A DNA stretch of 64,000 nt from Symbiodinium kawagutii. Lineage: Eukaryota; Sar; Dinophyceae; Suessiales; Symbiodiniaceae. Every line of letters starts with the position of its first letter. Within the stretch, counting starts at the first letter, position 1. Made by a program: the position numbers and the translations under genes. Positions 39,501 to 51,400 of the stretch are shown here, piece by piece. Below the pieces are notes generated by a model. The model was given only the letters and a program-made list of their open reading frames with translations. It was not told the DNA's origin and made no database searches. Location: assembly GCA_009767595.1 (NCBI GenBank), contig VSDK01002231.1:113599-177598 (forward strand), in the 5' to 3' direction.

Positions 39501-42500
39501 TCAAAAGAGATGTAATCTCAATGAGGCAGTTTTCATGCAAAAGTAAATTACTGTAGAAGAAGTATAGTTTAAAAGGAATCAGAATCCTGTAAAGGTTTGA
39601 TATATGTACCTGCTTAACCTAAAACCCAAGAATTTTAAGGGCAAATCAAAATAACCTGGTTATTGGGAGTGTGCCCTAGAAATTTCTAGGGCGCCCTAGA
39701 AATATGCGTTCGAACCCGTTCGGAACCACAATGCGTTCAAAATGCGTCATGTTCAAAATGCGTAATCTTTGATTATGCGTTTTGGTCATGGTTCATCATA
39801 TCTGAATTGTTCTTTACTACATGCATATCATACGCAACCCGTTCGAACCCATTCGAACCCGTTCGAACCCATTCGAACCCGTAAAATGCATTCAGAAAAT
39901 GCGTTCAAAATGCATACCCGTACCCGTACGAACCCGTACCCGTTCAAATGCGTTCAAAATGCGTTCAGAATGTTCAAAAAGCGTTCGGAACCCATTCGTA
40001 AATGCAACAAAATAATGCATTTATGTCATCTTTTCAGAATCGTTTTTTGGATGGGAAAAAAGAAATGAAAAGTGAAGTGTGTTGACGAATCCAAGGAAGG
40101 TGAAATCCGTAAAAATGTTGCATTTGCAACATATTGCATTTTGAATGCATTTTGAGGGATGTACTAGAAATTTCCGTTCGGCCCCGTAATTTCCCGTTCG
40201 GCCCCGTAATTTTGAAGAGAAATCAGGAATTCCTAGGGAATCAGGATTTGCACTGGAAATTATTAGGGAATAGGTTTACCAGGTAGGTACCATTGATGAA
40301 CCGCTTGAAGTAAACCTATGTGGTCAACAAAAACGCTCTCTCGCTCTTTCACCAAGCTGAGGAACAAAAACGTACTCTAGACACAACAAGCAGTAAACAC
40401 AGCCTTGCCCATATGCAATGCCGTGGGAGGTTGGGTTCGAATACCCAAGCAGGGCCGCCACAAAAGGAATAAGGTTGGAAGTTGCCGGCTTGCACGTCTC
40501 GATATGTCTCGATCCATCATCAACCACCAGCTCTAGAATGACTGGTCATGGATTAACATGGACAACATTGGATCAACATGGGTGGTCCATGGACAAGCCT
40601 CACCACCAGTTCCCCAAATTTCCCCCAGTCCTCATAGAAATCTGCAGGGCAATCCACGCACGCGACGCCCAGGTTACTCGCAGGGCACTTGCCAAGCTCG
40701 AGGGCGCCCGGACAGGTCACCACGCTGCTGCACTCCACGACGAAGGATGGAGCGCCATCGGCGTATTCAGGCGCACCAGCTGCATAGCCGGCGGCCTGCA
40801 ATGGTGCCTGAAACGAATCTGCTCGGCCGAGAATCCTGGTCTCTGAAGTCGCCCCAAGAAAAAAGAAAGCTAAAGATCAAAGAATCAAAGACTGAACGTA
40901 GTGTTCATCAGAAGGGACACCTGCCAAAGAATTGCACATTTTTTCGAGCGCCTAGCACTGAACAATACAAAGTAGATCTTCTTTGTATATCTCTTTGTTA
41001 CCTAGGTTTTCAAGAAACTTGGGGCCCTCATGCCAATGGAAATGCACGCCAGTGGATATTGAAGCAAGTGGTCAAAGCAGCATGTCAATTGGAGATGTTC
41101 ACGAACATTGGAGGTCCATCCATCACCTCACGATCATTTTTATCTATAGGAAGCCCACCTTTTTGTTGGAGAGTTCCTTCGTGGTGGCATTGATTTTCCA
41201 GTCACCAAGTATCATTCATTAGCCATCACTGGCTATTAAGATTGATTGAGTAGCGATCAGCTGTCATTAGTTGACCATGAATCATCACCAATAAAACCCT
41301 CATCATATCTATACTATCTATACAACCACCATCTGTTGAAGATCGCCAAATGTTCCATGGCATCCCGATGCATCGGTCAGCTTCGCCGCGCCGAGTTGCC
41401 TGGTGGGGCGGCGCGCTGTTGTTGGTGATGTCGCCGGGCTCACGACCACCCGCGCAGTCCAAACCCAAGCCGCATCTCTGGCAGATGCCCGCAGGGCTGC
41501 TGACGCTGGGCCGGTAGAAGTAGCTGCCTGGGAGCCGTGGATTCGGGTGGATGGTGGTTTGTGGTGGGTTCCTGATGCTGGTGGCACCTGTTTGGCGCCT
41601 GAGGATGGTCACTCCCTCATAGCTTGACTTGGTCAGCTGCAAACTTGCCAGTGCATAGGTAGATCATTGGATTCAAAATTGTTGGGACATGCTCAGAATG
41701 TGTTACCAGGCTAAAAAATGGCTACAAAATGGCAAGGACATACCACTAGATAAGTAATGCAAATGATGGCAGGTGGCGTGAATGAAGGCATGAATTGTCC
41801 TTGACGAACAAAGGCTTGGGATGATCCGTCAGTATGTGACACAACTTGACTTTGCACGAGACATAATTGCAACACCATGCAAGCATACCAAGAGAGGGTA
41901 AATTCCTTCACCGCTCTATCAAACTCTATCCTTATCTACAGCCTATAGTTCATCGTAGTTCATCCTAGTTCCGTGTTGTGCCAAGCTTCCTCGGGGGCAA
42001 ACACATTCTGAGCTGTAGCGCGAATTTGGGTACAACGTGGTGCTGCCCGGGATGACTATCTCACAGTCCAAGCATGGTAGCACAGTACCGATGGGAATGG
42101 TGTCTGCGGGGTCTTTGTAGGCACCCACGTCGCAGAAACAAAAGGTCTGACCCTTGTCCACCTCAGGGTTAGCTGCCAAATCCTTTGCACATGCCAGCAA
42201 TTCATGGCAAATCAAACGTTGAAACCAAGCCATATGTGATTCGTGTGGAATAGGAACGCCACTTTCTCAAAAGTAGTCACGCAAGTTGCAAAGGAAGTGT
42301 CCTTGACGTGCATCGCATTTTGGTGAATCATTTATTAGACCTTGCGTTTTTGTACCCCATGAAGCCGTATTAAAATGAATGGAATGGTTGCTGCTGGAAG
42401 TCACCTGCCATTTTTGGTGGGATATGATGCATTTACCCCAACCAAACATTTGGAAATTGAATAGGCGTCGGCTCTTCCAGATGTGAATGCCCACTCCGAA

Positions 42501-45500
42501 CTTCCAATGTCTTCCATCAATAAGCATGTTGTCCTGTAGGACGCCCAATGCAAAGGGATTCCACACATCCCAGTGTCAGAGTGCACTGCAGCGTGGCCGA
42601 CAAAATCAAAGCAATTTTTTCAAAACCCATTTGCCTGCGAACTCTTGCTCGGGCATGACTTGCATGCATCCAGACCCATTTCGTCTGCGTAGCTTTGCGA
42701 ATTGCAAAGGGAGCAGCCCCCACTACTTCCAGCGGCACGAGACGTACCCAAAGGGCAAAGGTTGCAAACACCTGGCAGTGAGACATTCGAAACTCGCTCA
42801 GGTTTGAACGTTGTGACATGGAAGTAATCGACAAAATACTTAAGTTCTACAAGGCACTTTGAAACTCTAAGGGTATTCCCATGAAGAAAAGACAACGCAT
42901 TTCTTGCCCCCAGGAGGGTCGTTCATGCCATTCCACTTGTCACCGGACATGGTAATGGTTTGTATTGAACCAATGTTCTGCTGAAGGCGCTTATGTTGGG
43001 CATATATGATCATATATATATATATATATGTGGAAAGGATTTGATGGATTCACAAGAATATTCTTTGAATATACATACAACATCATACAACCATACTTGC
43101 AAGAGCAGTTGTCCCACAGCAAGGCACCCCAACTCCCTAACAATCCTAACAATAAGCATTCCAACCATTTGAATCGATATTTGTAGGGGCCTGTCTGTGT
43201 TGTACCAGGCCTCGATCAGAGTCGCCATTTTGATACCTTCCTGCTGGGCAGGCTGGACACTCCAGCAGCCCTGTTTGTCCCGGCAACGTGCCGTAGCCCA
43301 TGGGACAAAGCTCACACTGACTGAAGTTCAAACCAGGGCTGGGCTCGTTGCGGAACCTGCGCGGATCCCGTTGGAACGCCCCAGGCATGCTTTTGGCTGT
43401 TCGTTGTCTTGTTTTTTAAGAAGGAAATCCATCACTGTAAAACCTAAGCAGCTAAGAAATGCTATATGGCAAGAAAGGCCCAGTCAACATTTCATGTCCT
43501 GTGCGAAGTAAATTGCCTGCTTCAATAAAAGCATAGAAGAAGCATCTGCGTGCGGATTAATCGCTGGTAGACACTTATTGAATATGAAAGGATTGGAAGT
43601 TTCCGGTGCAACTGTAAAGACTTCATGACTGATGCATGGGGCCATCCTCACAACTAATCATCATTCCCTCACTCAGGTCACATGAGCACTGGCTAGCACT
43701 GGCCCCAGCATCTAGCTGAATAGGTTGTGGGAAGTCCATGGAAATCCCTCCGTGACAAAATCCAGAAACCTAACACCACCGCTACCATTAGCCAATCACA
43801 ATGCAATTCCCACTGATGTCAAAAATAGAAAACGTGCACTATTCCCTTCAAAAATAACCAACCCATCATCTCACATGATTTGATACTCTGAAGTTCTCAC
43901 ATGATCGCACTTTCATCCAGACACCATGGGTCAGGTTTCGTGCAGCGCAGCACCTCCCCTCCGGACACGGAGTGCACTGAGTCGGCACTGGCAGCACACC
44001 ATCTGCGTAGGTCCCCGCTGGGCAGCCAAGTCGAGCATCCCACGTGGGACTTGGGAAGCGGAACTGTGTAGCAGCTGCTTCGGGTGGTAGCACTGGCCTG
44101 GTGGTGACGATCAGCGAAATCTGGGTACAGCAGCTGTTCACCCAAGGCATAGCATGCATAGCATGGTCACAACTGAAAGGCGGTGGCTCTTTCTAGGAAC
44201 TGTATAGTGGTGCCAGGGATGAGTTAAGGGTCACAACTTACCCGAGGGCATCCAAAGTGGTGTTGCTCTTCCGGATCAAAGCAACAAATTGGAATTTTTG
44301 ATGGTCCATTGGTAGCGAGAAGGCCGGCCGAAAGCCACTCACGTTATTGAGATCGATTTTGCAGAGCTGATCCAACCAGCGCACATTGATGCATCACCCG
44401 CATGGCACGCCGGTTTGGACAGAAGTCCCATCACCCGCAAGTCCCATCGCCATCACCCCAAGCAAATCCAAATGGCACAGCGTGTGCCAGCACACGCCCT
44501 TTTGTTCAAAGGTTTGACGAAAGACGCGCGAAAGTGTGCGCACAGCAGCAAAAGACGCGTGTTTCAACGCATTGATCCGCATGAGTCCAAATGCAAACCA
44601 CCATGGCACATCGGCCGCCATAGCACACAATCAAGCAACGTCAACACTACCAAGTCCCATTGGGACAGCGTCACTTTCAACTTGTTGTTGTGAAGGTAGC
44701 AGAATCAAATCCCAATGGCACAGCATGCCTCAGTGGTTGCCTGCTTACAAAGACATTTTCATTTGCCGAATGTACGTTCCAACGCATGTTTCCATATGAC
44801 CCCAGACCCAAATGGCACAACGCCTGCCACAGCACGCCTCCAAGCAACACTAAAGTGAGACAGCGTCTTTCACAAGTTGCTTTGTTAAAGGTTACATCAA
44901 CAGATCTCGATGGCACAGAATGCCTCACTCTTTTTCCATTTTCTCCAGAATGATGCACGAGTCTGCTCCATGCGTGAACGAACGTCCGCCCGGTCGACCA
45001 AACAAGGCGACCGAGACATACCGAGACCATTTCCAAAAAGGAACTTTCACATGAAGCAGCATCCCTCTCCTGCACGTTGGACAACTTATTGGCAATAATA
45101 TGTATAAGCCCAAAAAATCTTTGCTGATAACAATGATGTAATCTCACCCACCGCAATCCTACTGGCGCACCAGCGAGCAGCAGCAATGACGATGAACTGC
45201 GGCAAGGAACAGCAGCCGCAGCAAGGAACAGCAGCAATGAATATCAGTAGCCAGGAAGAACAGCAGCAAGGAGGAACAGCAGCACGGAAGAACAGCAGCA
45301 GCAAGGAGGAACACCAGCAAGAAGGAAGAGCAGCAGCAGCAAGAATCAGCAAGGAACAGAAAAGAACAGCAAGGAACAACAAGGAAAAGCAGCAACAGTA
45401 GCAAACGGCAGCCAGCAAAAGCAACAGCCAACAAACAGCAGCAGCTAGCCACATCATCAGCAGCAGCAGCAGTAAGGAACAACAGCAGCAGCTGCGGGGA

Positions 45501-45968
45501 GCAGCACCAGCAAGAAAGATCAGCAGCAAGGAAGAGCAGCAGCAAGGAAGAACAGCAGCAAATAGCAGCAAGGAATAAAGGCAGCAAGGAAGGGCAGCAA
45601 GGAAAAGCAGCAGTAAGGAGGAAAGGCAGCAACAACCCAAAACTGCAGCAGCACCAAACTAATCAACATCAACGAATCAACATAAGACAGCATCAAAATG
45701 GTGTCAAGGCTTGTTCATAGGACATGCGAACCAGTAGCCAATCATATTATAGTCTGCCAGAAACGCTGCGCGCACACATGATTTTGCAATGCCGTGTTGA
45801 ATCCAAAGTTGCCAAATAAACAAAACACACGGAAAACCATTAATGTTGGCACCTGATTAGTAGGATGGTCCTCAATTGTAGAAAGTTTTTCCAAAATTAT
45901 TCAGACCCCCAGGATTGTTAGCATGGTCCTCAATTGTGGAAAGTTTTTTTTTGGGAGGTAAAAATTTT

Positions 45969-46040
<72 letters not shown>

Positions 46041-48371
46041 GCAAAGGATTGCAAAGTCCAGGTTCAAAAAGTAAAAGGAAACAATTGAAAAAGTGGTGGC
46101 AAGGAAAAAAACAGGTTTCCATTTTATTGAGGACCATAGCTTTGTTGAGGGGGGGGCCCCCCTACTAATCAAGACCCAACATTACAAAACCCTGCGCGCA
46201 CGCAGGAGTGATACGACTTCTGGCAACATGATAGGACTTAACCTCCCCCTAGTACCAGCACCACATGCCTTGTGCACCGCTGGCATCATCTACGTGATGC
46301 ATACAGCTGCATACCACGGGTTTGGTGTGAAAACTCGTGGCAAGAATCCTCGGCTACCATGGTCAAGTTCAAGCTCCCGACGGATCATCGGGTAGCCTAG
46401 CCCTGCTGATGATCAAGTACACCCTCAATGCGAACCAACATGAGCCAACCGCATTCACCTTGGCGATTCATGGCAGTTCGTCCCATGCTTTCCCCATGTC
46501 AGAGCGGCAGGGTGCCTGGAGCCGCCGTTTTCAAGGACTTGCCAGTTCACCGTCAAGCGTCCATTGTTCTGGTTGAAGCGATTGAAACCTGGGCGCAGCT
46601 TCTCTAAGTAGAATGATGCTTGCATATGCTTGCCTGTGCTGCTTCAAAATGCTTGGCATCGGAAAAAAAGCACAATTTGAACAAACCACTGATAACCACT
46701 CTACAGCATGGCATTGAATAGTTCATATGGCTACTGTTCACAGAGTGCCTGAACTGCATTGAACTGCATTGGACCCATTCTGGGGAACCAATTTCTTGGA
46801 GAAGTTGGGGCACACGCACACTAGCATTTGGGCAGTTGCGTTCTGCTCCTGGAATCGCAGCTCTGCCAACAGGGCGTACAATAGTTTCCCACGGGGTCCT
46901 ACTGGCGGAACCTCTTAGGTCTGCTTATATCTGCCCAGTCACGAACCATCCCATACAGGGTCTCGTCGTTCAAAGTGCCCACGGAAATCCGAACCTCCTC
47001 ACGTCGTTGTGCTACTGTCATGTTGATCAAGGATTGACCGTATTTCTGCAGGCCAAAGGACACAGCAATACCTGCCAGCCAAGCATTGGAACAGGTCCCC
47101 AGGATGGAAACTCAACGCATGGTTCAATAGCAAAGGCGCTCAATCTGTTTTGGGCAATGATTCACCTGTGAGAACCTCTTTTTGAAAAACACTTCTGGAT
47201 GGCCACATGATCCAATCTGCACGTGTTTGTGCCTAATTACGCAATGTACCAGCATGCAAATAGAAAGAACACATTTAGAACCTCTGTTCAACAAGTAAAA
47301 CATACAAAAACCAATCAGAATATGATTGCATTGTCTCGCAAACGTCACGCAAGGGAGAAGAACAACACTAACATCATCCCATCGGTGCCTGCTGCCATGC
47401 AAGCAGCTCCGTCGTAGGTAGGGTTTTTGCCCAGCTGTGTGTTGTAAATGCTCACCATGTCTTGAGTGCTGCCAAAGTAAGGATCTGAGAACTGCATTTC
47501 GTGGTGCCATTGTCCACCACCCACGTTGTAGAGAGCCTCGTCCTGTCCTCAGTCAAGAGGTGAGGCCCAAATCCTTGGGCCCCATCACCCGTAGGTCGTA
47601 GGTTTGCAGCCATGACATAGTCGAAATGAAACAAACCAACGTAAGTACCACGCTTTACCACGCACATCAACCAACACAATGAACCGCATTGATCATTTCC
47701 GACCATGAATCAGCAACTGAAATATACTGAAATACATGATCCAGCATCAGGATGCATCAGGTATACATGCTTATCGGGCGCAGTATGTACGAAGCGGCTG
47801 CTATGAAGGCAAAAAAGGACAACCTGCCCTACGCTGCTCGGACAAGAAAAAACTCTCTTGACATGAAATAGGCATGTAACCAACCCACTGTCTTGCGGGC
47901 CAGGCCGCCCAATGCAGCTGTGCCATTGTTCCAGTACGATTCGTAGCCGTTCCACTTGGTGCCTGGATCATTCGGCCCTCCGAAGTACATTTTGTATTCG
48001 AACTTCTTGTTCCTCATAGCCACTAACCCACTCCTGTTGCTCAAGGACCGGGCACAACTGTCGATTTGTGGGATTTCCATGCTGACACATTCACACTTCC
48101 GGATTTTCCCCATCTTCCCAGCTGTTTCAATCTCTCTGATGTGCCTTTTCCACCATACCTGGGAACTTCCTAAAAAGAGAAGGCCTTCACATCGACGTTC
48201 CCGGACGTCCCTGGTCCCTGGTGGTCCTCGCTGCAGTGAGCCAATTCACCACCATGTCCGGATCACCTCCCTGAGAACGGACCTCGGGGTGCAAGCTGCT
48301 CCAACCAGACCCTGTTGAGCACGGAGCGTGAGAGTACCAACGTGCATGTGCATGTGTGATCCCCCCAAAAA

Positions 48372-48409
<38 letters not shown>

Positions 48410-51400
48410 TTGTGTGTGTGTGTGTCAGGATGTATGGATTAACGGATTCATAGGTGTGCGTGTACCATGTGCCTGTACCTCTGTAACACATGTTGTGTGA
48501 ATATATTGGCAAATGAATCCTGTAGGAAAAAAGTGTGTGCATCTGACTTCGTTCGCACATGTCTCTCTCTACATTTCCCAGGCAGTGCGCTCTCTCTCTC
48601 TATCTCTCTCTCTCTGAACCTGCAACCAGTAGAAGCCAACGGAATGGTGAGTAAGAATGGTTTATTATGATGTCAATTGTGAATGGTGGTTGAATGCGGC
48701 CAATCAGCTATACATGTTGAATGATTGTTGAGAACGGTGAGCACTGGTCAATATTGGATTGTACTGAGAAGGAACCAGTACTGGTAAGAGTGAACGACCA
48801 AAAACATCACTATAAATAAATCACACTCATAAATTGTGGTACACACCACCATCACTGACGACTATAGTGCCATCCACCCCTGGGAGGTGTACATGTTCCT
48901 TCCATGTCCTTCCGGGTTGTTTGAGTTGTGGGAAGCGCTTCGGTTTGGGTTTCTGATTCTTTCACTTTGCCTCGAGCAATCAGTATTGTTACAGTCTGAC
49001 CTGTCGAGCCTTGTCACAGCCTGAGTCACTCTGATCAAGTGAGGGGAATATTTTGACCATGATTGTGGCAAACATCATTTGCAAGCACCAGGCTTTCTTG
49101 GCAGTGTTGGATATTAGCGGTCATTCAACGCTATCAAGCACTTAAAAAACATGATTAACCAACCATCATTTCCGCAACCATGCTGAACCATGGTTTACAA
49201 ACCTGAGTTTCTACGGTAACTATGGTTATGCTTATGGCACCGCTGCAACACCTTGTTCCCCACTGAGCTCGGAACATCGTCAATGACCCCCTCAATGAAG
49301 GCCACCATTGCTGGTGAGATGAACTCCTCAGCAAAATTCGCTCAAACTCGCGGCTCATGTGTCAATGGCCAGGGGTCAACCAACAATCATAGGAAAACAT
49401 TGGGAATATAAAATATAAGGATAACAATGGTTCATGTTGGTATCAACTAGTGGCTAAGGTTGGTTGATTATCCATACCTAGTGGTTGAGATTGTCGGTGA
49501 ACAGCACTTAATAACGATTGATCATGGAGAATGGCTGCTAATGTCTGAAAATGGCTCATTGGGGATTATTACGGGGGACCGACAACAACAATGAGCCATC
49601 AATGATTAGGCTTTTCGACCATTGGTTTCATGGGGGATCATCTTTGGGGGAGGGTCACCTTCCAAACGAGAACATTGGCCAATGCAGAGTGACACAAACT
49701 TTCAATCTTGGACCTCTTGGGGTTCAGTGGCAGGAGCCAAATTGTATCACTGGGAGCAATCGAACAGGAGCCATTCAGCTGCAGGAGCTTACGGGCTCTT
49801 GACCCTTACCATGTGTGTTCCAAGCACTGCCTTGANNNNNNNNNNNNNNNNACTCTTTCACTGGGATATGCATCTATTTTCAAAACTAGCTAGAAGTATA
49901 TTCACATATACCTACAAGATCAACAGGCAGCAATTCCAGCCCGAATGCTAACAGGCAGAAATTCTGCCCGATCCTGGATTTTCCGCCCGAGGCAGTTTTT
50001 TCTGCCCGCAGCAGTTTTTTCATCATTGAAATTGATGGTAAGAAAAATGACAACAACAATGATTCAAAATCTTGAAAATATGGGTTTCGGGTATTTCCGC
50101 CCGTTTCGTGGCAATTTCCGCCCGTTTCGTGGCCATTTCCGTCCGAATTGGCTTTCCAAATGATGTGTTTTCCCTTGAACCCTAATTTGAGCCCGTGCAA
50201 CGACATGTTGTTTTCTCAGGTTTTTTTTGCCCGATTGAAAGTTTTTGCCCGCAGGCAGCTTTCCAGTCCGATGGTTCAAAAGGCAGATTTTTTCAAAAAG
50301 GCTGAAATTCACGCCCAATTGATTTCGCAGGTATTATGTTTGTATAGCTGGCATTTGCCCTGCCACTCGTGGTAGTTTGACCTCAGCCAACTTTGCCCGG
50401 CTTATGCCCAAGTCGGATAAGACCGGGTGAGCCACTGAGGATTGGTACGGATGCGCCCTGCCGCCTGTATTTATTTGGAACTCCCCATTTACTGGCCACT
50501 TCGTCTGCGCTTTACATATCTCCAAAAATCCTTCCACGTGGGCGTGCCACTTGACTCTACATGTCTGGTTCTGGGTGAAAATACGTCAGCTATATTGATG
50601 AATTCTTGATATTCTTGCCATCTTTCGGTCTGCATCCCTGGCTTCATTAAACCTAAAGCATGCACACCTCAATTCATGTCTGGAATGCAGAATGTCCGCT
50701 CTTCTGATCCGCACTAATGTGCTTTGATGGCCACTGAAACCCAAAGCTGAACGTAGACTGTTTTTCACTGCGGCTTTTAGTCTCCAAATCGCGCCAAGCT
50801 TCTCCCCGGTTGTTGAAACCGGCTTCAATGACCTTGGATTCATCCACCTCGTAAAAGCTGGTCATAGAGTCTGCCTGGTATTTGTAACCTCGACAGGGAC
50901 ATCCAGGTGCACACGGCTTGGGCCAACATCGAATCGAATTCCCAGGCAACTCACTGCATGGACTCATGAACTCCTCATGAACGCCTTCTATACTGGGAAA
51001 GGAACGGCTAATTACCGAATTGCACCTTACACCCATGAATGCCAAATCTATAGATATATACTTCTACCATTTAGCTCTGAATTCTAAATCATTCTCAATA
51101 TGAAAGGCAAAGGCACACGGAACTATGTCAAATTACAATGACTGAATCCTACATGGTTTCTCCATGTTTCCCTTTTCTTGTGTGGAGCACCCACGTGGAA
51201 TGTCAACAAGTAGCCCATGGCATCAAACTCGGACTGCTCTCCGCATCTGCAGGCTCCACCCCGAATGGAGCATGTCCTAGGCTGTTCCCCTTCAACCTCC
51301 TCCCCAGGACGATCCGTTGGCTTAAGCAGTAGTAGTTCACATTTGCGATGCTTCATGGCCAATAGTAACACATAAAGACTGGTTACGGTAGTCATACATA

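Noticed and set aside
40558-41193. 211-codon plus-strand open frame
   Set aside because: It is antisense to cysteine-rich exon 40779-40607, which has far better protein sense; the rest is arginine-rich and low in sense.
45086-45640. 184-codon Leu/Cys/Ala-rich minus-strand frame resembling a membrane protein
   Set aside because: Several overlapping frames are open at once because of CAGCAA-type low complexity; it is not a gene.
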